Assembly: GCF_001650905.1 (NCBI RefSeq)
Contig: NZ_LXYG01000002.1
Location: forward strand, 186,001-250,000
DNA length: 64,000 nt
Reading direction: 5' to 3'
Source of the DNA: Balneola sp. EhC07
Lineage (GTDB): Bacteria > Bacteroidota > Rhodothermia > Balneolales > Balneolaceae
This document shows positions 33,891 to 42,655 of the stretch, piece after piece. A program made the position numbers and the translations under genes. Below the pieces are notes generated by a model. It saw nothing but the letters and a program-made list of their open reading frames with translations. It made no database searches and was not told where the DNA came from. Position 1 is the first letter of the stretch, and each line of letters begins with the position of its first letter.

Positions 33891-35345
33891 TTGTCTGAAC
33901 AAAAACTTCAAGTTTACAATACACTTACCAGAAAAAAAGAAGACTTTGAGCCACTAAACCCTCCGTTTGTGGGGATGTATGTGTGTGGTCCAACCGTTTA
34001 TGGTGATGCCCATCTCGGTCATGCCAAGAGCTATGTTTCTTTTGATCTGGTTTTGCGTTACCTGCGTTATCTCGGTTATAAAGTTCGCTACGTTCAGAAT
34101 ATTACAGATGTAGGACATTTAGTTGGCGACGGTGAAGAAGGCGAAGACAAACTTGGTAAGCAAGCTCGTTTAGAGCAAGTCGATCCAATGGAAATCGCTG
34201 AAAAGTACACATACACTTATTTCCGTGATATGGATGCTTTGAATGTCCTCCGCCCTGATATTGCTCCACGTGCAACCGGACATATTCCTGAGCAAATTGC
34301 TATGGTTCAGAAACTCATTGAAAAAGGACACGCTTACAATGTAGATGGCAACGTCTATTTTGATGTGCATTCTGATGAAGATTATGGAAAACTCAGTGGC
34401 AGAAAAACTGACGAAGCTGAATCCGGTACTCGTGTAGAAACCGCTTCAGACAAAAAGAATCCAGCTGATTTCGCTCTTTGGAAAAAAGCTGAAGATGATC
34501 ACTTAATGAAATGGGACTCTCCCTGGGGAGTTGGTTATCCCGGATGGCATATTGAGTGTTCTGCTATGAGTACCAAATATTTAGGTGAAAGCTTTGATAT
34601 CCACGGTGGTGGATTAGAGAATCAATTTCCGCATCATGAATGTGAGATCGCACAATCAGAATGTGCACATGATTCTCAGTTTGTAAAGTACTGGATGCAT
34701 AATAACATGGTTACCCTTGAAGGACAAAAAATGGGTAAGTCATTAGGGAATGCGATCAACCTCCATCAATTTTTTACTGGAGAACACAAGCTTTTAACCA
34801 GAGCATGGGATTCTCAGGTAATCCGATTCTTCTTGCTTCAAAGTCATTACAGAAGTACTACAGATTTTTCTGAAGATGCGTTGGAAGCTTCAGAAACAGG
34901 GCTGAAGAATCTTCATTCAATGATCTCAACTATTGAGAAAGTAGAAAATGCTTCCGGAGAATCGTTCGATATCGAAGGCTTTAAGTCCTCTTTTGAGAAA
35001 GTAATGAATGATGATTTCAATTCAGCAAAAGCAATTGCAGTTGTTTTTGAAAAACTGAAAGAACTCAGAAAATTGATCAACGACCAGAAGACTCCTTCAA
35101 ATATAGAAGAAGTTAAGTCTGTGATCAAAACATTGGTTGATGATGTACTTGGTATCTGGCCGCAGGAAAACGCCGGTGGCAATGAGGAATTGACCAAAGG
35201 ACTTGTGGAACTTCTTATCGAAATCAGAAAAGAAGCCAGAGAAAACAAGAATTTTGCACTCTCGGATAAAGTCCGGGATGACCTGAAAGAGCTTGGCGTA
35301 CAGCTCATGGATGGAAAAGAAGGTACTTCCTTCGAAATTGACTGA
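33891..35345 (+). CDS. cysS: Cysteinyl-tRNA synthetase
   Basis: Class I aminoacyl-tRNA synthetase that charges tRNA-Cys. HLGH (41-44) is the HIGH motif and KMGKS (280-284) the KMSKS loop. Zinc ligands are C32 in VCGPTVY, C223 in IECSAMS, and the His/Glu in FPHHECE. The C-terminal helical anticodon domain is complete (484 residues). Translation appears to start at TTG (33891), five bases after the folE stop; no earlier ATG fits. It overlaps yidD by one base (TGATG). Confidence 0.97.
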   Translation: MSEQKLQVYNTLTRKKEDFEPLNPPFVGMYVCGPTVYGDAHLGHAKSYVSFDLVLRYLRYLGYKVRYVQNITDVGHLVGDGEEGEDKLGKQARLEQVDPMEIAEKYTYTYFRDMDALNVLRPDIAPRATGHIPEQIAMVQKLIEKGHAYNVDGNVYFDVHSDEDYGKLSGRKTDEAESGTRVETASDKKNPADFALWKKAEDDHLMKWDSPWGVGYPGWHIECSAMSTKYLGESFDIHGGGLENQFPHHECEIAQSECAHDSQFVKYWMHNNMVTLEGQKMGKSLGNAINLHQFFTGEHKLLTRAWDSQVIRFFLLQSHYRSTTDFSEDALEASETGLKNLHSMISTIEKVENASGESFDIEGFKSSFEKVMNDDFNSAKAIAVVFEKLKELRKLINDQKTPSNIEEVKSVIKTLVDDVLGIWPQENAGGNEELTKGLVELLIEIRKEARENKNFALSDKVRDDLKELGVQLMDGKEGTSFEID

Positions 35346-35614
35346 TGAACCTGCTGAAAACCATATTCAGCAAGTTACTCATCGGACTTGTACGTTTTTA
35401 TCAGCTTGCTATTTCTCCATGGTTGGGAAGTAGCTGCCGATACTCCCCCACTTGTTCTCAGTATATGATTGATGCTGTGAAGGAATGGGGACCATTAAAA
35501 GGATTTTGGCTGGGAATTAAGAGAATTGGCCGGTGTCACCCCTGGGGCGGCGATGGACATGATCCGGTTCCGGAAAAGCCAGAGAAGAAAATAATTAACG
35601 ATTCGTCATCCTGA
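35345..35614 (+). CDS. yidD: Membrane protein insertion efficiency factor YidD
   Basis: An 89-residue small membrane-associated protein. The family signature is seen as [20 protein letters not shown] (18-37) and [15 protein letters not shown] (61-75). YidD helps YidC insert inner-membrane proteins. The ATG overlaps the cysS TGA (TGATG), so it is translationally coupled to cysS instead of standing with yidC/rnpA, where it is often found. Confidence 0.93.
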   Translation: MNLLKTIFSKLLIGLVRFYQLAISPWLGSSCRYSPTCSQYMIDAVKEWGPLKGFWLGIKRIGRCHPWGGDGHDPVPEKPEKKIINDSSS

Positions 35615-35682
35615 GGATACTTCCGAAGGATCTGCACTTATATTTATTTGTGAAGATTCATCGCTATCGCTCTGAATGACCT
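35608..35682. repeat. REP-like repeat, copy 1
   Basis: Outer ends GTCATCCTGAGG and GCTCTGAATGAC are imperfect inverted repeats. The right arm, read on the minus strand, matches the left arm of the repeat at 45710-45798 over about 30 bases (GTCATTCAGAGCGATAGCGA then GAATCTTC). It lies just past yidD. Confidence 0.7.
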
Positions 35683-35694
35683 AAAAGTAAATAA

Positions 35695-36177
35695 ATGTCA
35701 GAAATCACATTCAAAGAAAGACTATCCGTAGAACAAGTAGAAGAAGCCAACGATCTGGCTCCAAAATTTCAGGAAGATGGATTAATTCCTGTAGTAACCA
35801 CTGATTATACTTCCGGTGAATTGTTGATGCATGGTTATATGAATGAAGAAGCATTTAAGAAGACCATTGAACTAAGCGAAGCCGTGTATTACAGCCGAAG
35901 CAGAAAAACTTTATGGCATAAAGGCGCGACTTCCGGTTTGACACAGATCGTTAAAGAAATGAGAATCGACGACGATCAGGATTGTGTTTGGCTACGTGTT
36001 GAAGTTCAGGGAAATGGTGCCAGCTGTCATGTTGGATATCGTTCTTGTTTTTACAGAAGCGTACCAACCGGTGATGCATTCTTTGAAAAAAACGGCGAGT
36101 TAGCCTTTGAAGAATCAGAAAAAGTATTCGATCCTAAGGAAGTTTATGGTGATGCACCGAATCCAACGAAGCTTTAA
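35695..36177 (+). CDS. hisI: Phosphoribosyl-AMP cyclohydrolase
   Basis: Opens the purine ring of phosphoribosyl-AMP in histidine synthesis. The 160-residue protein is the cyclohydrolase only; no HisE pyrophosphohydrolase domain is fused. Conserved elements are [42 protein letters not shown] and the metal-binding [14 protein letters not shown]. It stands alone, with no other his gene in the window. Length is longer than the usual 110-130 due to a helical N-terminus and a short C-terminal tail. Confidence 0.92.
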   Translation: MSEITFKERLSVEQVEEANDLAPKFQEDGLIPVVTTDYTSGELLMHGYMNEEAFKKTIELSEAVYYSRSRKTLWHKGATSGLTQIVKEMRIDDDQDCVWLRVEVQGNGASCHVGYRSCFYRSVPTGDAFFEKNGELAFEESEKVFDPKEVYGDAPNPTKL

Positions 36178-36179
36178 GA

Positions 36180-36312
36180 TCTCCCTTCGAAGGGAGACCG
36201 ATCGAACACTTGTGTGATATCAGAGTGATGTTGTGAAGTTTATGAGTTTCTAAACTTCACAACATCCTCCGTCCGCCAGTCGGCGGACACCTCCTTCGAA
36301 GGAGGATTTTTA
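36180..36312. repeat. Composite of four consecutive palindromes (bidirectional terminator region)
   Basis: In order: TCTCCCTTCGAAGGGAGA (36180-36197); a perfect 16-bp stem at 36227-36242 with 36251-36266, loop eight bases; GTCCGCC-AGTC-GGCGGAC (36271-36288); CCTCCTTCGAAGGAGG (36290-36305) followed by a T-run. It lies between hisI and the convergent SRPBCC gene and can serve as a terminator for hisI. The two TTCGAA-centred palindromes look like ends of one mobile repeat. Confidence 0.85.
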
Positions 36313-36395
36313 TTCTTGCCTTATAATTTATGTTTCCGAAATTAGCCGTTGTTTGTTGATTGAGAATAACCAATAACTAAATCTCTAATCACTAC

Positions 36396-36896
36396 TTAAG
36401 CATTAAAAACTCCTTTCAAACTCTCGTCTTTATTTCGAAGATCAATTCCTCCCTCCAGAATTGATTTCAAATTGGTCATATAGAACAACCATCCTTCTCC
36501 ACAACCTACATACAAATTTTTCTTCGGGTCTTCTTCTATTGGAATATTATGCTGAGACAGCTCCACCATCACATGCTCATCATTGATCTGCGATAGTTTT
36601 ACTTCCACATCACACTGATCCGTAAACATAAAACGGAAGTAATCTTTTCCATTTAATTCCAGCACTTCTCTTTCTTCATATACAGAATCAGGATAACCGT
36701 ACCACATCCAGTAAAACATATCTCCGGGTTCGTAGTGTTCATCTGCAGGACGTTTACTTCCATCCTTTTTTGTTGCTCCGGCACTTCTCAGAAACCAACT
36801 TTCAAGTCCTTCCTGAGTAGTCCATGCATCATAAATTTTCTGCATTGGTGCTTTGATAGCTATTTTTTTAGTAAAGCTTTTCCATTGATCATTCAT
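36396..36896 (-). CDS. SRPBCC/AHSA1-like protein
   Basis: A 166-residue START-superfamily protein of the AHSA1 type: FTKKIAIKAPMQKIYDAWTT at the beginning, GLESWF, a central EPGDMFYWMWYG strand and the terminal helix GWLFYMTNLKSILEGG. It forms a hydrophobic cavity; ligand unknown. It is convergent with hisI and divergent from the DUF1801 gene. Members are common in small accessory clusters of Bacteroidota. Confidence 0.85.
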   Translation of the reverse strand: MNDQWKSFTKKIAIKAPMQKIYDAWTTQEGLESWFLRSAGATKKDGSKRPADEHYEPGDMFYWMWYGYPDSVYEEREVLELNGKDYFRFMFTDQCDVEVKLSQINDEHVMVELSQHNIPIEEDPKKNLYVGCGEGWLFYMTNLKSILEGGIDLRNKDESLKGVFNA

Positions 36897-36968
36897 AGTG
36901 CTAATAAATTGGTGAACAAGTAATTAAGTTGAATCTGTAAATATGTGCAAGTTGTATTATTTTAAATC

Positions 36969-37361
36969 ATGGATTCGAAAATCAAAGCATATCATGACAA
37001 GCAGACTGAATCAGATAAAAAGATCTGCGATCTACTTTACAAGGAGATCAATAAAACCCTTACTGAAGCAGAAAATAAGATGTGGCATGCCCATCCTGTT
37101 TGGTTTTTGGATGGAAACCCGATTGTGGGATATAGTAAACTGAAAGACTGCATTAGATTGATGTTCTGGAGCGGTATGGACTTTGAAGAAGATCAACTAA
37201 AGCCCGGAACCGGAAAGTTCAAAGATGCTTCAATCAGATATACAGATGTTAATCAGATCAATACTAAAGATCTGAAACGATGGCTTGAAAAATCACGAGA
37301 AATTCAATGGGATTACAAAAACATCGTTAAACGAAAAGGAAAGCTGGAACGACTAAAATAA
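36969..37361 (+). CDS. DUF1801 domain protein
   Basis: A 130-residue protein of the YdhG/DUF1801 fold, seen in KMWHAHPVWFLDGNPIVGYS and IRLMFWSGMDFEED. Function is unknown; the fold is a frataxin-like sandwich. The DUF4256 gene follows after nine bases. Another 66-residue frame starts upstream at 36943 but covers the same region out of register and lacks family features. Confidence 0.82.
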   Translation: MDSKIKAYHDKQTESDKKICDLLYKEINKTLTEAENKMWHAHPVWFLDGNPIVGYSKLKDCIRLMFWSGMDFEEDQLKPGTGKFKDASIRYTDVNQINTKDLKRWLEKSREIQWDYKNIVKRKGKLERLK

Positions 37362-37370
37362 GATCCGATA

Positions 37371-37934
37371 ATGGCTACTAAAAAAGAATTGAGTTCTGCA
37401 CTAAAGGAAGAATTGATCAATACATTGAGAACCCGTTTTGAGGGAAATATGCATCGCCATGAAGGTTATGAATGGGATAAAATTCAATCCAAACTGGAAG
37501 CTGATTCTGATAAGCTTTGGTCTCTGAATGAAATGGAAGTCACTGGCGGTGAACCGGACATTGTAAAACTTGGTGATAATGATTCAGAGTATCTTTTTGT
37601 GGATTGCTCCCCTGAAAGTCCGAAAGGCAGACGAAGTCTATGCTACGACCGAGAAGCACTGGAATCCCGTAAAAAATATCCTCCTAAAAGTTCTGTGATC
37701 GATGTCGCTAATGAAATGGGAATTGAGCTTTTGAATGAAGAACAATATTACAAATTACAGTCTTATGGTGAATTTGATACCAAAACTTCCAGCTGGATAT
37801 CAACTCCTTCCGTGATAAGAGAACTAGGCGGTGCACTATTTTGTGATCGGCGTTATAATCAAGTCTTTACGTACCATAATGGTGCAGATTCATATTATGC
37901 AGCAAGAGGGTTTCGTGGATGTTTGAAAGTTTAA
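37371..37934 (+). CDS. DUF4256 domain protein
   Basis: A 187-residue cytoplasmic protein of the DUF4256 family, recognisable from LRTRFEGNMHRHEGYEW, LWSLNEMEVTGGEPDIV and YLFVDCSPESPKGRRSLCYD. No function has been established. It belongs to a short cotranscribed series with the DUF1801 gene before it and the broken SnoaL-like gene after it. Confidence 0.88.
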   Translation: MATKKELSSALKEELINTLRTRFEGNMHRHEGYEWDKIQSKLEADSDKLWSLNEMEVTGGEPDIVKLGDNDSEYLFVDCSPESPKGRRSLCYDREALESRKKYPPKSSVIDVANEMGIELLNEEQYYKLQSYGEFDTKTSSWISTPSVIRELGGALFCDRRYNQVFTYHNGADSYYAARGFRGCLKV

Positions 37935-37949
37935 GAATTACATTTAACC

Positions 37950-38316
37950 ATGAATCTTGAAAAGAATAAACAGAATGCCATTTCCTTCTACAGAACAGCT
38001 TATGAAGGGAACCCTACCAAAGCCATTAAAGACTATGCTGGTAAAGAATACATACAATGTAGCTGATGGTTTACAAGGCTTTATAGATTATTTCGAACGA
38101 ATGCAGAAGGAATACCCTGATAAATCTATTGAGTTTGTACGATGCATTGCTGAAGGAAACTTAGTAGCACTTCATACACATCAAACTTGGCCGGGAAATG
38201 ATCAATATGTGACGATGGATTTCTTTCGGTTTGATCAAAATGGAAAGATCTGTGAACATTGGGATGCCATTCAGCAAATTCCGAAAGAGTCGGCTAACCC
38301 AAATACAATGTATTAA
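37950..38316 (+). pseudogene. Frameshifted SnoaL/NTF2-like protein
   Basis: The N-terminal frame starts at the ATG at 37950 (MNLEKNKQNAISFYRTAYEG) and stops at 38064-38066. The rest of the family domain continues in another frame from about 38059 (VADGLQGFIDYFERM, TWPGNDQYVTMDFFRFD, HWDAIQQIP) to the stop at 38316. The His-Asn-Pro that normally follows Tyr-Ile-Gln in these proteins is missing, consistent with an 11-base deletion at about 38057. The apparent ORF from TTG 37957 is out of frame at its N-terminus. It is either a recent pseudogene or a sequencing error. Confidence 0.8.
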
Positions 38317-38369
38317 AGCAACCCCGCTACGTACATTTCTGATAAAAACTATAAATATCCCTTTTCCAG

Positions 38370-38431
38370 CAGATATTTATAATTATCTGCTTTAGAACCG
38401 ATATTATTGATTATCTGCTCTAGAACAGATA
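38370..38431. promoter_or_regulatory. Putative paired operator upstream of the SatD gene
   Basis: Two near-identical 20-base elements, TATCTGCTTTAGAACCGATA (38384-38403) and TATCTGCTCTAGAACAGATA (38412-38431), spaced 28 bases. Each is a dyad of TATCTG and a CAGATA-like half with an eight-base core. A third dyad CAGATA-N8-TATCTG overlaps at 38370-38389. Placed 20 bases before the ATG of an HTH-bearing gene, they look like autoregulatory sites. Confidence 0.7.
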
Positions 38432-38450
38432 TACTGCTTACTAAAAAGAT

Positions 38451-39050
38451 ATGATTGCTGTTCTTACAGGCGATATTGTAAATTCTCGCAAGGGTGAAAC
38501 AAAGAATTGGTTAACCGCCCTCAAAAATGTTCTCAGTCACTACGGAGCAGAGCCAAAAGATTGGGAAATATACAGAGGCGATAGCTTTCAGTTAAGTGTA
38601 AAACCTGAAAATGCATTTATTGCTGCTATTCACATAAAAGCTGAAATCAAAACAACAACTTCTCTGGATGTAAGACTTGGGATTGGGCTGGGAGAGGAAA
38701 CTCATAAAGCAGACAAAATCACAGAATCAAATGGATCTGCTTATCAATTATCGGGTGAAGGTTTTGATCTACTAAAAAAGCAAACTTTGGCTTTTAAGTT
38801 GCATAATAAAGAACTAACACAGGAATTAAATCTAATGCTGGCGCTTTTACTTTTAACTGCAGACAGATGGAGTAATACAGTTGCTGAAGTAATTAAAACA
38901 GTTATCGAGCATCCGGAAAAAAATCAGCAAGAGATTGCCCAGATTCTAAACAAATCTCAAAGCAACGTAAGCGAAGCACTTAAAAGAGGAGGCTTCGAAG
39001 AAATAATGAATATGAATAAATTCTATCAAGCCAAAATTTCAGTTTTATGA
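38451..39050 (+). CDS. SatD family protein with HTH
   Basis: A 199-residue protein. The N-terminus MIAVLTGDIVNSRKG is the SatD signature; about 60-115 is a nucleotide-cyclase-like sheet (LDVRLGIGLGEE) and about 150-185 a helix-turn-helix (NQQEIAQILNKSQSNVSEAL). SatD family proteins are of unclear role, found with DUF3307 membrane proteins. The next gene overlaps by four bases (ATGA) and encodes exactly that partner. Two operator-like dyads lie 20-80 bases upstream, so it is plausibly its own repressor. Confidence 0.83.
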   Translation: MIAVLTGDIVNSRKGETKNWLTALKNVLSHYGAEPKDWEIYRGDSFQLSVKPENAFIAAIHIKAEIKTTTSLDVRLGIGLGEETHKADKITESNGSAYQLSGEGFDLLKKQTLAFKLHNKELTQELNLMLALLLLTADRWSNTVAEVIKTVIEHPEKNQQEIAQILNKSQSNVSEALKRGGFEEIMNMNKFYQAKISVL

Positions 39051-39760
39051 ACATCCTTGCTCTAAAATTAATAATTGCTCATCTGATAGGTGATTTCACT
39101 TTTCAACCTGATAAATGGGTAAAGGATAAAAAGCAAAAAAAGCAGAAATCTAAATTTCTGTATCTGCATCTTGGAGTTCATGCATTAGCTCTGTTGGTAT
39201 TATTGGAACTTGAATGGAATTATTGGTTCATTTTTGTAACGATTATTTTGAGCCATTTCTTGATCGATCTTATCAAATTAAAACTGGATGGAAAGATAAG
39301 TCCCCGATTGCTTTTTGTGACTGATCAATTAGCACATTTTTCGATTATTGCAGCGCTTGTCTATGGGTATGAACCTTTTCAGATCAATCTCTCAATTCTG
39401 TATTCATATGAATCTCTGATTCTGATTCTATCATTACTAAGCCTAACTTACGTCTCAGCTATAGTTATGAAAATGATAATGAGTACATGGGAAATTGAGG
39501 AAGATAATCTTAAAAACTCGTTGCAAAGTGCCGGAAAATATATAGGAATTTTAGAACGCCTTTTTGTCTTCGGATTTATTCTGTTAGATCAATGGCAGGC
39601 AATAGGTTTACTTATAGCAGCTAAATCCGTATTTCGGTTCGGAGATCTCTCAAGAGCAAAAGATAGAAAGCTTACCGAATATATCTTAATTGGCACTTTG
39701 CTAAGCTTTGGATTAGCAATAACAATTGGTATGGCTTTCAAATATTTTGTAAGCCTATAA
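39047..39760 (+). CDS. DUF3307 membrane protein
   Basis: A 237-residue inner-membrane protein with about six hydrophobic segments. LIIAHLIGDFTFQPDKWVKDK (7-27) is the DUF3307 signature, and SHFLIDLIKL follows the third helix. Function unknown. Its start overlaps the SatD stop (ATGA), so the pair is one unit. The second half (after residue 110) is less conserved and ends in two further membrane spans. Confidence 0.85.
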   Translation: MNILALKLIIAHLIGDFTFQPDKWVKDKKQKKQKSKFLYLHLGVHALALLVLLELEWNYWFIFVTIILSHFLIDLIKLKLDGKISPRLLFVTDQLAHFSIIAALVYGYEPFQINLSILYSYESLILILSLLSLTYVSAIVMKMIMSTWEIEEDNLKNSLQSAGKYIGILERLFVFGFILLDQWQAIGLLIAAKSVFRFGDLSRAKDRKLTEYILIGTLLSFGLAITIGMAFKYFVSL

Positions 39761-39787
39761 AAATAATCTATTAAGTTGAAGAACATT

Positions 39788-39876
39788 AAAAAACTTTACT
39801 CACACTTCTTAATAAACTCTCTACAATTTCCCTCTCTAAATAATCTGCAGCTTCACGATATTCTCTAAACCATAAT
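39788..39876 (-). pseudogene. Remnant of an ATP-grasp gene 3' end
   Basis: On the minus strand the segment translates to LWFREYREAADYLEREIVESL, matching LWFREYPEAADVLAEEVLKRI at the end of the intact ATP-grasp gene that stops at 39984. A stop codon lies immediately before the Leu, so only the last 25 or so codons survive. It sits about 110 bases beyond the intact gene end. Confidence 0.75.
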
Positions 39877-39897
39877 TAACTACTTTAGATATGGAAT

Positions 39898-39975
39898 AAA
39901 TTCCTTGCAGGAATACTTGACTAAAATCAGCCCTATTCAAGTTCTCGAGTCAAGGACTTCAGTCCGCTGGGCTTA
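39898..39975. repeat. REP-like dyads between ATP-grasp gene and remnant
   Basis: ATTCCT-TGC-AGGAAT (about 39898-39912), followed by AAGT-N-ACTT and AGCCC/GGGCT dyads around TCGAGTCAAGG. The first dyad has the same ends as the hairpin at 96-116. No open frame is present. Confidence 0.5.
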
Positions 39976-39983
39976 ACAAAGTA

Positions 39984-40880
39984 CTAAATTCTCTTTAAAA
40001 CCTCTTCCGCCAACACATCCGCAGCTTCCGGATATTCTCTGAACCATAATTCCGGCTCAACTAATTCAACTTCGGAAACAGCTAGTTGATTTTCATTATC
40101 CCACATCACATCTACACGAGCGTACGCAGGTAATGGATTACAAGCATGTACAACTTTTTCTGCGAAAGAAATTTCCTCTGATGAAGCTTCGTAATTCTGG
40201 ACCGTTCCACCAAAATCATCCTGTACTCTGAAATCTCCTGATTTTGCTTTTTTGAGAATAGCATGAGTAAACTTCCCTCCCATCACCATAAACGAAACCT
40301 CGCCTTTTGTGGCAATATTATACTGGAATGGTTGAAGCATCATGTCTTCTTTTGCAATTAGTTCTGCAAAAACTGCTTCGTGATCAACGATATTACCTGA
40401 ATTGAGCTTATAAGTATGGCGAGCGGCTCCGGCAACGGTTGGCTTTAAGATCACCTCTTTCCAACCTGCATCGTTATAAATATCTGAGAGAGATCTACTT
40501 TCCCCTCTTTTGATGTACAACGTCTCTACAATTCTGATACCCTTTTTCTCCAGATCCCGGAGGTAATGCTTATCCATATTCCAGCGGATGGTAGAAACCG
40601 GATTGATCAGTTTTGTTTTAGTTTCAACATGATCCAGCCATTGTTGAAATTCCTCAAATCGATCAAAGTAATCCCAGGTAGTTCTGAAAATGGCGCATTT
40701 GGTAGAAGCCCAATCGAAATCAGGATCTGCCCAATCTTTACGAATCACTTTTAGATCGTGTTTCTCTAAAGCTTTTTTGATCAGTTCCTCTTCCGTTAAA
40801 ATGTTTTGAATGTAGTCATTCACTTTCTCCGGATTCAAATATCTGGATTCTGTTAAAATGACTACATCAAATTCACTCAT
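39984..40880 (-). CDS. ATP-grasp domain protein (RimK/DcsG-like)
   Basis: A 298-residue enzyme of the ATP-grasp fold. An N-terminal pre-grasp domain (VVILTESRYLNPEKV) is followed by WDYFDRFEEFQQWLD, the ATP lid KPTVAGAARHTYKL near 147-160, EVSFMVMGGKFTHAI and the metal-binding ARVDVMWDNENQLAVSEVELVEPELW. It probably ligates a carboxylate to an amine; relatives include DcsG and cyanophycin-type enzymes. Its ATG overlaps the helicase stop by four bases. A diverged copy of its 3' end lies downstream. Confidence 0.82.
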   Translation of the reverse strand: MSEFDVVILTESRYLNPEKVNDYIQNILTEEELIKKALEKHDLKVIRKDWADPDFDWASTKCAIFRTTWDYFDRFEEFQQWLDHVETKTKLINPVSTIRWNMDKHYLRDLEKKGIRIVETLYIKRGESRSLSDIYNDAGWKEVILKPTVAGAARHTYKLNSGNIVDHEAVFAELIAKEDMMLQPFQYNIATKGEVSFMVMGGKFTHAILKKAKSGDFRVQDDFGGTVQNYEASSEEISFAEKVVHACNPLPAYARVDVMWDNENQLAVSEVELVEPELWFREYPEAADVLAEEVLKRI

Positions 40881-42655
40881 TTTCTGCTTCTTTTTCGATT
40901 ACCGCTTTTACGCTTTCCTTTTGGGAAACCGCCATCGTTACTTTTTCTTCTTCCGCCGCCGCTTCTTCCACCACCACCGGAATTGCTCTTTTTATCATCC
41001 TGAGCACGCTCAACAGCAACATCTCTGCCTTCAAATTTAGCACCGGTTACACCGTTTGTCAACGCACCTTCATATCCGGTTTCAACTTCAAAGAATGAGA
41101 AATTATTCTGAAGATCGATCTTACCAAAATCGGGCTTAGAACCATTTAGTTGCTCATTTACCAATCCCATCAAACGAACAGGATTAAGTCCGTCTCGTCG
41201 GCCAACATTGATAAAGAAACGCTCATAACCTGCTTCGGTAATTCCGCGATCTCTACCGCCACTTCTGCCGCCACGATCATTTCTTCCGCCGCGATCGTTA
41301 TTTCTGCTTCCTTTTCGATCATTACCGCCTTGAGCATTCAGATCATTGGAATTAGAATAATAATCCAGAAATTGATTGAACTCTACAGACAGGAATTTCT
41401 TGATCAACGCTTCACGATCCATTTCAGCGAGCTTTTCCATCGCCTGTGGCAAAAACTTCTGTAATTGATCTTCATTAACTTTTGTGTCTTTGATGGTATC
41501 GATAAGATCCAGCATTCGAATTCCGCAGATCTCTTCACCACTTGGTACTTCTTTTTTGATAAAATCTTTACCGGACATCTTTTCCAGGTCGCGAATTCTG
41601 CGAGTTTCTCTGGTGTGGATAATAGAAATTGCAATACCTGAGTTACCGGCACGACCTGTTCTTCCACTTCTGTGGATATATACTTCCAGATCGTCAGGTA
41701 GATTGTAGTTAATTACGTGCGTTAATTCGTTAACATCCAGTCCACGAGCAGCTACATCAGTTGCCACTAATAATTCAAGTTCTTTTGTCCTGAAACGATT
41801 CATCACATCATCACGCTGAGCCTGTGAAAGATCACCGTTGAGCAGATCAACGTCATAACCGTCTTTGTTCAGTTTAGCAGCAATTTCAGAGGTCTCACGA
41901 CGTGTTCTGCAGAAAATGATCCCATACACATCAGGGTTCATATCTACAATTCTCTTAAGAGCTTCGAATCTGTTCTTTGCGTGAACCATGTAGTAATGAT
42001 GCTCAACATTCTTTGCACCCGCATTACGCTCACCAACCTCGATCTCTTCAGGATTGTTCATGTACTTCGCTGACATCTTAGCAATTGCTTTCGGCATCGT
42101 TGCTGAGAATAGAAGTGTTTGTTTCTCACGTGGAGTATCAGCAAGAATTGCATCCAGATCATCCTGGAAACCCATATTCAGCATTTCATCGGCTTCATCC
42201 AATACAAGTGTTCTTACATTGCGAACATCAAGTTTTTTTCTGTTGATGAGATCCAGCATACGTCCCGGAGTTCCGATCACTACCTGACAACCGTTATTAA
42301 GCGCTTTGATCTGAGTAGAGATATTAGCTCCACCGTAAACTGCTACTGTTTTAACTCCTTTCTGATACTTTGCGAAATCCTTAAGATCACGAGCGATCTG
42401 AATGGCTAGTTCACGAGTTGGTGAAAGCACCAAAACCTGAACATTATCAGAATTTGTATCAATTTGATTTAAAGCAGGAAGTCCGAATGCACCGGTTTTA
42501 CCTGTTCCTGTTTGCGCTAGTGCAATAAGATCACGCTGAGAAGCGAGAATAGTAGGTATTGCTAATTCCTGTACTTTTGTGGGTTCTGTAAACCCTAATT
42601 TTTCAACTGCGTCGAGCAGTTCTTGTTTTAAACCTAGTTCTTTGAACGTTGGCAT
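40877..42655 (-). CDS. DEAD-box RNA helicase, DeaD/CsdA-like with DbpA-type RNA-binding domain
   Basis: A 592-residue helicase. Q motif PTKVQELAIP, AQTGTGKTGAFG, PTRELAIQ, DEAD, SATMPKAI, DVAARGLDV and HRSGRTGRAG cover residues 1-370. After an Arg/Gly/Asp-rich spacer (about 440-475) there is a DbpA/CsdA RNA-binding domain (YERFFINVGRRDGLNPVRLMG) and a basic KRKSGNRKRSRK tail. Such proteins act in ribosome assembly and cold adaptation. A long 5' region (about 335 bases) precedes it, as is common for cold-induced helicases. It overlaps the ATP-grasp gene by four bases. Confidence 0.9.
   Translation of the reverse strand: MPTFKELGLKQELLDAVEKLGFTEPTKVQELAIPTILASQRDLIALAQTGTGKTGAFGLPALNQIDTNSDNVQVLVLSPTRELAIQIARDLKDFAKYQKGVKTVAVYGGANISTQIKALNNGCQVVIGTPGRMLDLINRKKLDVRNVRTLVLDEADEMLNMGFQDDLDAILADTPREKQTLLFSATMPKAIAKMSAKYMNNPEEIEVGERNAGAKNVEHHYYMVHAKNRFEALKRIVDMNPDVYGIIFCRTRRETSEIAAKLNKDGYDVDLLNGDLSQAQRDDVMNRFRTKELELLVATDVAARGLDVNELTHVINYNLPDDLEVYIHRSGRTGRAGNSGIAISIIHTRETRRIRDLEKMSGKDFIKKEVPSGEEICGIRMLDLIDTIKDTKVNEDQLQKFLPQAMEKLAEMDREALIKKFLSVEFNQFLDYYSNSNDLNAQGGNDRKGSRNNDRGGRNDRGGRSGGRDRGITEAGYERFFINVGRRDGLNPVRLMGLVNEQLNGSKPDFGKIDLQNNFSFFEVETGYEGALTNGVTGAKFEGRDVAVERAQDDKKSNSGGGGRSGGGRRKSNDGGFPKGKRKSGNRKRSRK

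Noticed and set aside
34913-35308. 131-residue minus-strand open frame opposite cysS
   Set aside because: Lies entirely antisense within a conserved synthetase gene; Ser/Phe-rich composition is typical of a shadow frame.
37957-38316. Open frame from TTG 37957 as a normal protein
   Set aside because: Its first 33 codons are out of register with the conserved domain encoded from ATG 37950; it is annotated as one frameshifted gene.
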